A stretch of 64,000 bases of DNA from Lumbricus terrestris (GCA_949752735.1 OX457042.1:36099627-36163626), one strand, 5' to 3'; shown: positions 31,601 to 43,965, counted from the stretch's first letter. The notes: a model not told the origin generated them from the sequence alone. Numbers and translations are program-made.

Positions 31601-32639
31601 GGTGTGTCTGTTTCTTGTCATGTGTTTCGTTTCACTAAAGAATGATGCTGATCTCAGTTACAGACCAGTGTGTGTGTGTGTGTCTCTCTCAATATATATA
31701 TATATATATATATAATTATATATATTATATAAAAATATATATATAATTATACATGTATATATATTTATATACATGTGCCCATGTCTCAGTCAACGGCTTC
31801 AGCCTTTCCATCCGCTGGAAAATGGCCTCATTCGTCATTATACCAGTCCAGGTCTGGCCATGTAGGTCTCAGCGAAACATAGGTCAGATCATGATGGCTG
31901 CTGATCTTACACAGACCATGATCAATGTCTCCTACACTAACTATTCCATGATCCCTAGCGTTGTTCATATTCATTATCCATCGCCAGAGGGATCCTGAGC
32001 TCCGTCAATAGTCTCCTCCAAGACCTCAACACACCGTCTGTCTGTCTGCCTGTCTGCCTGTCTGTCTGAGCACTGCTCTATTATAGGAAATCATTTGAAA
32101 CATCAAAGAACAGCAACTAAAACATCTCTTCCTAGGAGCTACTGCTTACCAGCCTCCCCCTACCCCCCCCCCGCAATCCCCAGGGGTCAATGTCTTACTG
32201 GAAGGCGGACAGACAGACATTTAATCCCTACACACATGCATTAGATCTCATCACCTTTGGATCTGCATCCAGTTACCTCCTCCATCCCCCCAAAAAGAAA
32301 GAAGGGAACCCTGGCTTCAATTCCTGACGCCACATTATTATGTCTATTATTGATCACAGATAGACAACAAGACATAGAGAAACACATGGACACACGGGAA
32401 GGCAGACACCGACACAGACAGACAAACAGACAGACAAATAAAATACATGACAAGAAGAAAGAGACACATACATTCCGATGAATCCCTTTTAGCCCTAGCT
32501 GCATACATTGCAGATAAAATGAAAGTCAGCAAAAGAAGGAAGGATATGTTATGCAGTTGTACTGGATATAGGTTACTATCTGCAAGTCCTTCAGTCATAT
32601 GTAGGCTGCTGAGAGACAGGCAGACACACATAAAAAGGT

Positions 32640-33075
32640 CAGTGAAACACACAGATACAGGCAGGCAGACAGACGGACAAACGTATAAAGACACACACAG
32701 AGAAAAGCAAACATAGACAGACACATATATACAGAGAGAGAAACACTTAGAAATAGACAGAGACATAGAGAGGTACATACAGGGATATAAAGAGAGATAA
32801 AAATACATAGAGATACACAGAGATGTAGACAGAAATAAACAGAGACATAGAGAGAGGGAGAGAGAGACAGAGACAGAGAAAGAGACAGAGAAACACATAG
32901 AGATATAGACAGAGACATAGACAGAAACATACAAGAATATAAAGAGAGAGAAAAATGCATAGAGATACACAGAGACGTACACAGAAACATACAGAGACAT
33001 AAAGAGAGAGAGAGAGAAACACTTAGAGATATAGACAGAGAAATAGACAGAAGCATAGAGGGACAGACAGACAGA
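32640..33075. repeat. ACAGAGA-rich low-complexity region
   Basis: Degenerate AGACAGAGACATAGA repeats. Long minus-strand Ser/Leu/Cys/Val frames across it arise from the repeat. Confidence 0.85.
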
Positions 33076-33464
33076 TGCATAAGGGACACAAATGACACAA
33101 CAATGACGCTCTACCACATCCTCAAATTTCATCAGAAATACTCATCAGATGGCAATTGAGAAGCAGAAGAGAAATTTAATATGGATATTGATGAAGAATA
33201 ATGAATCCAGAATGAAAGACGAACCATAAGAGCAGATGTTGCAATAATAACAACCACAGATGGTTGACATAATTATGAATTATCACCCAATATTATGAGA
33301 ACTAAAGAAGGCACAGAACAATGGATGACGCCTACCAAGCCTTCCACCAAGCTGGTAATTTATCTAATATGAGACAATGCATCACTTACAAACAGAAGCA
33401 AACGAAAATACACCAAATAATTTACTATGCATCTCTGATAGGCGCGCACTGTTAGAGGTGCCTC

Positions 33465-33690
33465 ATAAATCTACAAATATAATACAATACAATACAACAC
33501 AATACAATACAACACAATACAATGAAAGCAAACAAATAGACATGAAACATATAATTATCCCATCAACCCCTTTCGCCTCATAAATTTACAAATACAATAC
33601 CATACAATACAACACAATACAATACAATACAATACCATACAATACAATGAGAGGGAACAAATATAAACGAAACGTATGATTATCCCATCA
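33465..33690. repeat. (AATAC)n with two-copy flanking duplication
   Basis: Two copies of CCTCATAAATYTACAAATA, then AATAC pentamers, then ATTATCCCATCAAC (about 115-120 bp apart). The pentanucleotide tract expanded within a duplicated segment. Confidence 0.85.
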
Positions 33691-33887
33691 ACACTGACAT
33701 CATAATCATCCGTTTTAGAGCGTTGGATGATGAATTGATGTCCACTTTGTCAGTCATTAGTTAAGTCCAGTGCTGCTGCACTGCTGCTGAAGCTGCTCTG
33801 TCGTCTTGAGTCCAAGTCTCATTATGCCGTCGTTTATTATGCATCAATGGGGCACTCGATTCTCGAAAGTCTGTGCAGTGTGCATTT

Positions 33888-33998
33888 CTTATAGCGCTCA
33901 TTCAAGATTTCTACTCAGAAGCGCTCCCGACTAGAGTGCGGACACCGAATCGTAGTTTCACGCTGAAGTAAGATAAGATAAGATAAGATAAGATAAGA
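33888..33998 (-). mobile_element. SINE/L2-like tail fragment with (GATAA)n
   Basis: On the minus strand the sequence reads TTCTGAGTAGAAATCTTGAA then TGAGCGCTATAAG, as in the SINE tail. A short AGATAAGATAAGATAAG tract follows at 33968-33998 (plus strand). Confidence 0.45.
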
Positions 33999-34299
33999 AT
34001 ATTCTTTAATATACCAATTGCTATCCGCATTTTTGTTATACAGACAAGGTATAATAAACAAAAGTACATCATTTCTATATCCAATCAATGTCAAAATGTT
34101 TTCAAATAGCGTCCTGCTCCTGCTCCTCCTCTTCCTCTGCCTCCTCCTCCTCTTCCTCGTCCTCCTCGTCCTCCTCCTCTTCATCCTCCTCTACTTCTTC
34201 TTCTTCTCGAACATTTAAATATCATCGCTTCAAGCGCAGAACAAATAGGAGGGTTCTAGATAAAAACAGAATTTTAAAAATAAAATCACTATAGGTTTA

Positions 34300-35880
34300 G
34301 CCTATATAGCGCCCGATCAACATCTAAATCAATGCTGTTATAGGCTGCATGGCATTGACTATCAGTCAGAACTAGAATATTATTATTTCCATCAGTAATT
34401 AAATAAACAAATTCTTCTATGCGTTCTAACAGCTTCCACTTGGATGCTGATGATCATCCATAAGAGGAGATCTCTTGCACACTCTTCATTCCAACTGGAG
34501 CAAATATTTAACCTGGGAATCGTCCTTTCCCTACGGCTGCCATCTGCCTTCCGACAGGGTGGTAACAGGGTCATAGAGAGGCGATCAATCATCCAACAAG
34601 ACTCGTTATTGGATCAGGACAGAATAATCTGGAACAGCACACGGCGGCTAGCGGACCTTAAGGTTCAAAGGTGAAGGTTCATGACCTACAGAGAGAAGTC
34701 CACCTGGTGACCAATATTTTTTCTGGTGTCAGATCAGCTGAAAGCCAGACAGAGTCCATCTACTTCCCCCCCACCCAGCCTCTCCATACCTCACTCTTCC
34801 CACGGGATGGGATCACTTGCTTGTCCAAGCTATTTCCAGTATGCTCAATTTTGAGACTACAGAACTGTTGCTCCCCTGTTGATGACTCTGGTATATAACT
34901 ATATATAGTATTATATACATATACAAAAACATATATATATAATTATATATTTGTATATATATACGTGTCAAACTTGCTCTTCACATCCACATTGGTCATG
35001 GGGGTTAAGGAGTGGTCCCGTGAGGGAGGGAGAGAAGGAGCAAAAGAGATAGGGAGGCAGGCAAGCATGCAAGAAGGTAGACAAGCAGGCAGGCAGACAG
35101 AGATACAACTGAACAGTATACTGGGATGTGTCTATATATATTATGAGTGCACATCCTCCTATCAAATCCTCTGATCGACCTTGAACATGGCTGTTTGTCA
35201 AGGACCAGCGCCTCCTCCCCCTCCTCCTCTGTCAACAATCAGATGTCTTCCGGTGCCATGAAGCCTCATAGGAGCAGTAAAAGCCAGGTTGCTCAGCATA
35301 TCCTGGTTTCCTGTTGAGGACTCTGGTGCACATCCATCCGCTGCAGCTCAAGGGCGAAAGGAAAAGGGAAATGAACCATTCTTGCATCGTTTAACTCCTC
35401 TCCAGTTATTCCCATCTTTCGACATTCCATCGCTGCTCCGCTCATGTACCCGAAAGTCTTCCAATCAATATATTCCCATCATCTCCAGAATAATATGCCA
35501 ATGGAAAAATGGCAAGTTTCTCTGAACAAGGTTTTAAGACTATGCAGAAGAATCCACTAGATAAATTCATCATCATCATCATTGTCATCACCATCTGGCC
35601 ATACTTTAGACATTCAGCAATTTATCCAATGTCAACTCGTCTCTCATTAAACCAACATACCATCAGAATTAACCTGACAATTTATATAGCACCCAATTCG
35701 TCAGGCTAATAATATCTGACAAAAACCTAATCCAACGGCTTCTTCACCATAAACACAACCAAAACATTGATCAACTCATCCCATTCAACGCAAAGCAATA
35801 AACTGTCGTCTGCTCAATACCCGCCGCTAAGTTAGGACGGACAGATTAAATTAACCGTGTCTAATAAAAACGAAAATATC
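34300..35880. other. intronic stretch, no exon supported
   Basis: Moderate complexity. An L2-like tail fragment on the minus strand near 34300 (GGGCGCTATATAGG) and TA tracts near 34900-34970. Several 60-80-codon frames exist on both strands but none has convincing splice sites. Confidence 0.4.
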
Positions 35881-35890
35881 AACAACTGAC

Positions 35891-35959
35891 CTGAGCTTGT
35901 TCAAGGCCATACTCCAGCTGCCTATAGTCCTCTTCAGCCAACTGCTTCTTGCCATTCAT
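35891..35959 (-). CDS. start exon of the minus-strand gene (23 codons)
   Basis: Minus strand ATG at 35959-35957 in a fair context (G at -3), with an in-frame TGA 12 nt upstream. Twenty-three codons follow to a good donor, CTCAG|GTCAGT, at 35891/35890, phase 0. The peptide (MNGKKQLAEEDYRQ, then LEYGLEQAQ) is highly charged and heptad-like. Joined in frame to the 42-codon exons (KQLKDVL...) it would extend one coiled coil. About 330 nt of purine-rich sequence upstream reads as 5' UTR. A second, out-of-frame ATG lies 4 nt downstream. It resembles the start of coiled-coil motor-adaptor proteins, but I recognise no specific family. Confidence 0.6.
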
Positions 35960-36570
35960 GTCTGCCAGTCAACAGAACATTCGAGAAATCCACATCAAAA
36001 CAAGAACATTTCAACGGATATAATCCACGCCCTCCTTTCCCCCTTCGATATACAAACGAACTTGCAATCCACTCGCACAGTCGTCTCGAGAATATTATCT
36101 GCTTTGTACAGTAAAGACTTCTTCTTCTTTTATCTTCTCGTCCTTTCATCGAGAATCAATTTAATCCATGAGTCTTTCTTCCTCCTCTCCTCTCATCCAC
36201 ATCAGACGAAGGAGTCTTCTCCTCTCTCTCCACCATCTACAACAATCCGAACTTACGCTGTGACTGCGGCAGCCGTAGATTAATTAACGTTCCGCCGCTC
36301 TATTGTCAGCGATCCAATGAATGAGCGAGTCACGCACAGCCCCATGCAGTCAGTGTAGTGTGTAGTAGTAGTAGTGAGTAGTCTCTCTCTCACACACACA
36401 CACACACATACATCGCTCGTTCTATCAACCAGAGGCAGGTACAGCCGCCGAAAATAACGGATCTCTACCACGATCAGCTTCTGCTTATCCAGCGCGCGAT
36501 CAAAAGAGAATTACATGTACACTGCTGTAATTCCGATGATGTCCACGGCTGCAACAGTCGAAACAACTAA
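35960..36570. promoter_or_regulatory. putative divergent promoter region
   Basis: The interval lies between the minus-strand start exon (ATG 35959) and a plus-strand exon ending at a strong donor (36769). It is richer in CpG than the surroundings (e.g. GTTCCGCCGCTC near 36289 and CAGCGCGCGATC near 36490) and has short TAG and CA runs (36362-36408). No TATA box is obvious. The assignment rests on the opposing exon starts, not on a motif. Confidence 0.35.
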
Positions 36571-36769
36571 ATGGACGGAGCAGGTTTTACCATCGACCGA
36601 CACAGAGGAGCAGAACCATCAACAGGAGCCTCACCAGTCACAGTAGTGGATGGATGGATGGATCGATGGAAGCAGCTTCCGTTAATCCGACGGATGGACC
36701 ATCAGAGGATTGACGGAGAATGGATTGTGGCGGAGACGACCTGGAGGCGGCAGCTGCAGCGCTGCTAAG
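36571..36769 (+). other. putative plus-strand first exon (mostly non-coding) with strong donor
   Basis: The sequence GCGCTGCTAAG|GTGAGT at 36769/36770 is a near-consensus donor. Upstream is GC-rich with small frames only: one starting ATG at 36571 terminates at TAA (36766-36768), one base before the exon end. A 5' UTR exon fits best. A downstream partner could be the ATG-bearing exon at 51.8 kb or the exon at 38.08 kb. Both links are inference. Confidence 0.4.
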
Positions 36770-36889
36770 GTGAGTCTGGCTGCTGCAGGATACGGCAGTT
36801 GCAGCTCACAACCATCGCCATCATCATCATCATCACCATCAGCATCTGTAGCTTCAGCATCCCTACAAAGACAGAACAAGCGGCTGGTT

Positions 36890-36975
36890 AGCACGCACCT
36901 GCATTGACTGGCGGCATGGTTCAACGGCGGGTGGGGTGGGGTTGGGGAGGGGGTTGGGGGAGGGGGGTTGGGTCA
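36890..36975. repeat. G-rich low-complexity stretch
   Basis: Runs of GGGGTGGGG and GGGTTGGGG on the plus strand. They could form G-quadruplexes. Confidence 0.6.
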
Positions 36976-38078
36976 CCGGTGACTAATTGAGACATGGAAA
37001 TTGTTGGTCTCCTGCTGAAGGCGGGAGGGAAGGAGGGAGATCAAATAGGGAAATGACACGCATGGATGACACACCGGTGCAGGAAGTCCAGCTGACCAAC
37101 CTAGAACTATGTCACATGAAGGTGCTGGCGCTGGTATAAGCCGCGGCACGTGGGGGGATGGAAAGAGGAAGGAAGGGGAAGTATATGTGAGAAAGGAACA
37201 AATGAGAGAAAGATACATACAAGGTACATCCTCTAATCCCACATCAACTACAGTATCTCCCATACAACCAATGTGCATGTGTCAGTTCCAGTACTATGAA
37301 GCTGTACATTTTACACTGCACTGTCAAAGGAATTGGGGGAGGGGGTGCCGTCCTGTTACTGACTGACGCTTGCATCCTGCAGTGCCTCACACTAGGAGAT
37401 CATGGAGTCCTCCCATGCTGTCGGAGCCTTGGAATCTGTCGGCTTTTTGAAATCATATACGTCTACAACTCTACATGTACGACCTATGGTCACCTATACA
37501 CTGCTCACCAAGCATGGTTTCTATATACCGTCTATGACCTATCCTAATGTTCCTGGCATTCACCCTCATCCAATACAGCTTTAACAGCTCTTCTGATATC
37601 TATGACCTTTTGAATTGTAGGCCTAACCAGAATTCTGCTGATTAATATGTTTAACATCCGTTCGACTAGAGAAGTGACCATGAACTGACGTCATGAGCAG
37701 AAATATACCAGCGCTATATAAAGCCTGAGTTAGAGAGAATGTCCGAAGTTTGAAAAAAGGAAATTTGATGGAAGAAACATAAAACATGGCTCTCTAAAAA
37801 TCGACTGAGAAGTACTTGAAACAAAACATTTTCGATGGTTAAGAAAGCAACATCTGATTATTTAACTACTTAGTATTATTAGCCTACAATGCTGAGTAAA
37901 GATGGTTTCAAGTGTTTATATTGTTTGTAAATCATCGGGAAAAAACATACAACATTGATGTTAAGAACTCTTGCAATCGCTCTTTTCCTATGGTAAAAAC
38001 GAGGATATTGATATTGAGATTATCAGTTATTAAAACAAACACTTTTTTTCTGTTTTATATTTATGACATTTTTTGCAG

Positions 38079-38276
38079 GTTACATGTTGTCATTATGACA
38101 TTTTGCCGCATGAAATTTTGTCATGGAACCCTTCTGTGCAGTTAAAAATGGTAAAAAAGGTCATTGTCATTGGATTGGGTGTAATTTACCCTGAAGTATG
38201 GGAAAGAAAGAAGGAGCTGAGCAGTTCTAAAGTAAAAACCTCTTTAAAAAAGTCCTGTAATAAAAAAAAGAACTGA
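38079..38276 (+). CDS. candidate terminal exon, plus strand, unrecognised
   Basis: A long pyrimidine tract (TTTTTTTCTGTTTTATATTT) precedes TTTTTTGCAG|GTTACATG. From there one frame stays open for 65 codons to TGA at 38274-38276, followed at once by AATAAA (38277-38282). The peptide starts VTCCHYDILPHEILSWNPSV, has a short hydrophobic segment (VIVIGLGVIYP) and a Lys-rich end. Entry would be in phase 0. The region is AT-rich, so chance is possible. It might be a short alternative end for transcripts starting at 36.77 kb. Confidence 0.3.
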   Translation, partial: VTCCHYDILPHEILSWNPSVQLKMVKKVIVIGLGVIYPEVWERKKELSSSKVKTSLKKSCNKKKN

Positions 38277-38830
38277 AATAAAACAATATCCTTAAAGCGT
38301 CAACGGCCATGGCTGTCATAAAGTGTAATTAAACCTAGGATTAACAAGTGTTCGATATTGTGTAGACTTGTGCTTCAGTCCAAAGATCGTTGAAGCTTCT
38401 GACCAGTTCTCTAATTATATCAAGTTCAGCACAGCTGGAAAAATAGATCAAGAATTAGGCTACCATTGCTCTGAATTTCTTCACCTAACCATTCGTCAGT
38501 TCATCCAATTATCGCTTCTGGGTTTCATCAGCCACAGATTCATCTTCAACGAAGATAACATGGCTCGCAAAACTTCTCTTGACGGACTTTGCATGTAATG
38601 AATAATCAAGAGTAATTACCCGACCGACATCCAACCAATCAGAACCACCTGTTCGTCCATTCGATCAAAGCTTCATCATGTAAATAGATGCAACATGTCA
38701 TCCACCCACGTACATCACATAACACTACATAACAACACACCAACAATATACATAGACCAGACACCAACAGTATACATAGACCAGACACACCTGTGTGATG
38801 AGTCGTCCTATAATTGCTTTGCTCAACACA

Positions 38831-38831
<1 letters not shown>

Positions 38832-38868
<37 letters not shown>
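38832..38868. repeat. (CTG)n microsatellite, 12 units
   Basis: Pure CTG on the plus strand. On the minus strand it reads TTGTTTACAG(CAG)nGTGTG, bounded by splice-like AG and GT. Confidence 0.9.
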
Positions 38869-39016
38869 AAACAACTAACATCAAGGATTACATCAGCACT
38901 GAGGTCGATATGACGCATCAAGGCATCCACCTAATCCATCCATCCATCCGTCCATCCATTCATCCACCCACCCACCTACTCACCCACCCACCCATCCATC
39001 CATCCATCCATCCATC

Positions 39017-39365
39017 CATCGATGTAAAAAAACGATGGAAACGGAATAAAAAACGGTAAAAAACGGAAACGGTAAATAATTTGACTTTGCTACATCTAAA
39101 ACCGCATTTAAACCTTGAAAACATTGATTAGGAACCTACTACAAGCAGGCTTATCTCTTAAATGATGATGTTAAACGATGAAATAATGACTTTAGTTAGC
39201 TGAATCCTTGAGAGCTGGCGGAAAACATAAGGAATATCAGAAAAAATTAAACTTAAGGAAAATAATAACAGAAAGTAAATGAATAAATAAAGTTTAAGAA
39301 AAAATAAAAACGATAAAAAACGATGGGAGAAATAAAAAACGAATAAAACGTTTTTTACATCTATG
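39017..39365. mobile_element. hAT-type MITE (CATAGATGTAAAAAACG family), copy 1
   Basis: A 349-bp element with ends CATCGATGTAAAAAAACG and (inverse) CATAGATGTAAAAAACG. It is inserted in a CATC repeat (CATCCATC on both sides). The interior matches the reverse complement of the copy at 51268-51711 over most of its length (e.g. GATTAGGAACCTACTAC). Confidence 0.7.
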
Positions 39366-39449
39366 CATCCATCCATCCATCTACTATGCATCCAATCCAC
39401 CTACATGTATACATGGTAGCTAAATCCATGTTGATCGACATCTATCAGG

Positions 39450-40112
39450 CAACACGAAAAAGCCGAGAGTAGGTGAAAGAGCCAAGAGTAGGCGAAAAAT
39501 CCAAGACTAGGCAAAAAGCCGAGAGCAGGTAAAAAAGACGAAAGTAGGTGAAAAAGCCGGGAGTAGGCGTAAAAGCCGGGAGTAGGCGAAAAAGCCAGGA
39601 GTAGGTAAAAAAGTCAGGAGTAGGCAAAAAGCCAAGAGTAGGTGAAAAAGCCGAGAGTAGGCGAAAAAGCCGTAAGTAGGTGAAAAAGCTGGGAGTAGGC
39701 AAAAAGCCGAGAGTATGTGAAAAAGACGAGTGTAGGCAAAAAATCAGAGAGTAGGCAAAAAATCCGAGAGTAGGCAAAAAGCCGAGAGTAGGTGAAAAAG
39801 ACGAGTGTAGGCAAAAAATCAGAGAGTAGGCAAAAAATCAGAGAGTAGGCAAAAAGCCGAGAGTAGGTGAAAAAGACGAGAGTAGGCAAAAAAGTCGGGA
39901 GTAGGCAAAAGCCAAAAGTAGGAAAAAAGCGGAGAGTAGGTGAAAAAGACGAGAGTATGCGAAAAAGCCGAGAGCAGGCAAAAAGCCGAGAGTAGACGAA
40001 AAAGGCGAGAGTAGGCACAAAAAAACGAGAGTAGGCAAAAAGCCGAGTGTAGGCAAAAAAGCCGAGAGTAGGCGAAAAAGCTGAGAGTAGGCAAGAAAGC
40101 CGAGAGTAGATC
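39450..40112. repeat. 18-19-bp minisatellite, about 36 copies
   Basis: Tandem GCCGAGAGTAGGCAAAAA units with length variants of 17-19 bp. Minus-strand frames rich in Phe/Tyr/Leu/Pro pass through because of the repeat. Confidence 0.95.
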
Positions 40113-40157
40113 ATGTGCATCTATTGCATTGAAGACATAAAGACCTGACGGAAAGAG

Positions 40158-40182
40158 CGAACCTGCTGCTGCTGCTGCTGCT
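40158..40182. repeat. (CTG)n microsatellite
   Basis: Eight or so CTG units. The minus strand reads (CAG)n directly followed by GTTCGC. Confidence 0.9.
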
Positions 40183-40537
40183 GTTGGACATCTGTCTCAT
40201 TACACCTGCACTCAAGTCAAAACATCCTCGAGTCTCTGACCCACCAGCAGTCTCGCGAGAGATGGCGGGGAGGGGGAGGGGGAGGATGTTTATCAATGGT
40301 AACACTCTGGTTTGAGGTGCACATGCACATGGGATCCCTCCCCCACCCTCCCAAAGGCCGACTCAGCCTTCCAATCTGCAGATGACATTGATAAAATGAG
40401 GGTTAGGGCAACTAGGGCATGTTGGCGGCCTGGCATGGCTGTGAAACAGTTAAATTCGATTGCTGTAATAACCTGTGGTCACCAGTTCACTCTATGAATT
40501 ATAATCATACTGAGCTGTCGGTTTGAAATTAAACGAA

Positions 40538-40611
40538 AATTATCACCATCACCATCGCCACCATCACCATCACCATCACCACCACCGTCATCATCACCGT
40601 CACCGTCGTCG

Positions 40612-40676
<65 letters not shown>

Positions 40677-40678
40677 TC
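40538..40678. repeat. (ATC)n / (ACC)n microsatellite
   Basis: CATCACCATC passing into pure CATCAT. The minus strand gives an Asp run that is not a gene. Confidence 0.95.
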
Positions 40679-42039
40679 TAAGAGCCATTGTTACAGAAGA
40701 TAGGATAGCAAAGCAATCACTGTCACGTTTGCCCTACCAACACCAATCAATCAATATTATCAATCAACAGTATATTGTGTATATCAGTGGATTCTGCATA
40801 TGTAGAATTCATGAGGACCAGGAGCGGCTAGTTCCCTCACCCCTTCTGTCTCATCTTCCCGCCATCTACCCGTTGTTATAGATGAGTGGGTCATAACGGG
40901 GGGGAGGGCCCGGGAGAGGTCAAGCATATTTAAACATACCAAGTAAAATAGAAAGAAAAAATATTAGGAGTCAGCAAATAACAATACTAACAAATGACAA
41001 ATAAATGTTACAAATAACAATACTAACAAGTGAAATAAAAAATGATGCAATGGAAGGAAGGCATGAAGGAGGGAACGTACAAATGAAAATAGTAATAATA
41101 AAAGAAATGTAGTCAAACCTTTCGCACCAGCATGCTGACAACAACAACAGCAAGAGAAAAAACGACTGACTAAAAAGGAAAGCAGGCTTTTTCAAACGGT
41201 ATATTATGATCTGCAAAAGGCCAACTACTGCTTTTAATGATCAATGTAAACAGACCTCTCTGCCTTAATTGTTAGTCAATGTTTGGGTTCGCCCTGCTAC
41301 TCAAAACCACCTTGCACTAACATAACGACAACGTATGCATACGTGTGCCACTGCATGTCCGCTTCGATGTATGTGTGCGTATGCTTAGATGTGGCTCTGT
41401 CTGACTGTGTGTGCGTGTGGCCGGCCTGCAACCACCTGCGCGTGGGTAGTCCTGCTGGTGAAACGGATGCTTTTGTTTAGTGTAGGTCTGTTTGCCAGCA
41501 GAGCATAACAAAGCCCCTATATATAATTATGGCATTTGTTCCCGTATTTGGACATGGACAAAACTATTATTATTACAAAACAATTATTACAAAGTTTATT
41601 CAGTTAAACCAATAATATATTCAGACACCTCTATGTATACGTAGGGGAGTTATTACATATAAATATATGTATGCTAATCCAAGTGATATATACAATGTAT
41701 AACAAACTAAGACATTTTATGCAATCTATTTACCTTTGAAGTGCAAAGTCTGAGTCTAATTAAACAAGCTGCACCCTCCCAACTAACAAGTGGAAACCCA
41801 ACCTGTAAACAACTGTGACTGAGTCATAAAACTTATGCAAATAAAAAAGGTCAGGGCAGAGGTGGCTGATTTGCCGGAGGCAGGACAAGGTCAGGCAGCA
41901 GCAACTCCTTCTTACCATCAATATTCAATGAAAGAACCACTTTTACCCTCTGCTATTATATTAGCCATGATTCCGTCTGATCAAAACCAACCACAGAAAA
42001 ATACCATCACCTTCCACTTTCCAGTGGCAGCTCGGGTCA

Positions 42040-42472
42040 ACACTTGGCAACTGAAACCACAACACTTGGCAACTGAAACCACAACACCTGGCAACTGAAA
42101 CCACAACACTTGGCAACTGAAACCACAGACAACTGAAACCACAACACTTGACAACTGAAACCACAACACTTGGCAACTGAAACCATAACACCTGGCAACT
42201 GAAACCAGAGACAACTGAAACCACAACACTTGGCAACTGAAACCACAAAACTTGGCAACTGAAACCACAACACTTGGCAACTGAAACCACAACACCTGGC
42301 AACTGAAACCACAACACTTGGCAACTGAAACCACAACACTTGGCAACTGAAACCACAACACTTGGCAACTGAAACCACAACACTTGGCAACTGAAACCAC
42401 AACACTTGGCAACTGAAACCACAACACTTGGCAACTGAAACCACAACACTTGGCAACTGAAACCACAAGGAT
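42040..42472. repeat. 22-bp minisatellite, about 20 copies
   Basis: Units of ACTTGGCAACTGAAACCACA plus AC, with occasional deletions (e.g. ACCACAGACAACTG at 42120). Since 22 is not a multiple of 3, the minus-strand frames cycle through the same peptide words (CGFSCQVLWFQLPS), giving long overlapping frames in all three phases. Confidence 0.95.
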
Positions 42473-42824
42473 CTGTAACTCTGTATGTCTGCACAAATAC
42501 ATATGTTTTGTACCTATGCATCTAAATATGCAAAATAGTTATTTGACCCAAGTAGGCAGCATAAAATAATGAAACACAACATACATACATGCATAGACCA
42601 GACAAAAATATACAAGTACATGTAATAAAATACTAATAGTGATAATTTCCTTTATTCAACAATCCGGTTGACAGACCGCAACTGGTTACAGTGTACAATT
42701 ATGCAGTTTAAACAATTCACAAGAACAGAGATCACAGAATACATAAATCTTAACTACTAACAGAACAGACAGCTTGCAATACACAGCACTAATAGCCGCC
42801 TATACAAAGCATGTCCGCCCTACG

Positions 42825-42900
42825 AGGCGCGATCTCGGAACCTCTCGCTCTCCATGCCAGCGTGTTATCCAATGCACTACCCAGGTCTCCCCCCCATAAT
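42825..42900 (-). mobile_element. tRNA-headed SINE fragment
   Basis: The minus strand reads ACCTGGGTAGTGCATTGGAT (box-A-like) then GAGAGGTTCCGAGATCGC (box-B-like). Only the head is recognised. Confidence 0.45.
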
Positions 42901-43153
42901 TATACGCATAAAGTAAACTAAAACTATAATCCATGTCAACGGAGAAAAGAGCATGTCGTATCAGGAACAACAGCAGCTTATTAATTATAACTGGTCCATA
43001 CATGAAAATTATATGCTGACCTCGGTTCATTGATTACTGAGAATGGTGAATGTGGAAAAGATCATGTCTGGCAAATGGTTACAACATTGCAACTGGACTA
43101 AAAAAAGATTTTGGCAGAACCAATGTATAGCAATTGTCACAAAATGACGTCTC

Positions 43154-43621
43154 TTGAAGACATTTGTGTGGCCAGTTGGTATGTATGGATGTGAGGATTG
43201 GAGATTGAGGAAAGTTGAGAAAAGAAAAATAAATGCATTCCCGTTTAAATGCTTGAGGCGTGTCCTCCAAGTATCATGGACCACTAAAAAGACAAATGAA
43301 CGGGTATTTGAGACTGCAGCTGGTGTTGAGAGGAACCTTACAAAATCTGTGAGGGAAAGGAAGCTGGCATACTATTGGCACATCATGAGAAAAGAAGTGA
43401 GTTGCTTGGAGAAGGAGATAATTCAAGGCACAACACCAGGGTCACGTGCACGAGGCAGAATAAAACTATTTGGATGGATAACATTAGAACGTGGGCGGAA
43501 CTGGCGCAAAAAAGAGTTAAGACCAAACAGCAATGGAGAAAAATTGTGCATAACGTGGCCAACCCTCGTATCGAGGATGGTTGAAAACAGACAATATGCA
43601 TTGCATAGTATATATAGATAA
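43154..43621 (+). pseudogene. RTE-like LINE ORF2 C-terminal fragment (frameshifted)
   Basis: The plus-strand frame has WPVGMYGCEDWRLRKVEKRK, then CLRRVLQVSWTTKKTNERV, then VRERKLAYYWHIMRKEVSCL: the conserved C-terminal region of RTE-type endonuclease/reverse-transcriptase proteins. Near 43475 a frameshift moves the homologous part into another frame (WMDNIRTWAELA, QQWRKIVHNVANPRIEDG, TGA). The endonuclease and most of the RT domain are absent, so this is a 5'-truncated, decayed copy. Confidence 0.8.
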
Positions 43622-43789
43622 ACATTTATGCATGCCATTGTATATATATTCGCTATGCATGTATCAATTTTATGTAGTTCATGGCTTCATACAAGACCAT
43701 TTACACATCATTTCATGTTTTTATGTCTTAAAACAAGTTTATTTTATTTTTATGTCTTCAAACAAGTTTATTTTATTTTTATGTTTCTT

Positions 43790-43965
43790 CTTCTCATCCT
43801 TTTCCTCTTCCTCTTCTGCCTCTTCCTCCTCCTTCTCCTCTCCCACACCTCCTCCTCCTCTTCTTCTGCCTATTCCTCTACCTCCCTCTTCTTCTTCCTC
43901 CTCCTCCTACTCCCCTCCTCCTACTACTCCCCTCCTCCTCCGACTCCCTCCTGCCTTTTCTTCTT
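43790..43965. repeat. CTCCTC/TTC-rich low-complexity tract
   Basis: Polypyrimidine region on the plus strand. Ser/Leu/Pro frames are artefacts. Confidence 0.85.

Noticed and set aside
32347..33132. 261-codon Ser/Cys/Leu/Val-rich membrane-like protein
   Set aside because: The hydrophobic appearance comes from an AGACAGAGACATAGA repeat read on the minus strand; neighbouring frames are open as well.
39445..40120. Phe/Tyr/Leu repeat protein
   Set aside because: An 18-19-bp minisatellite open in several frames; no start context or splice sites.
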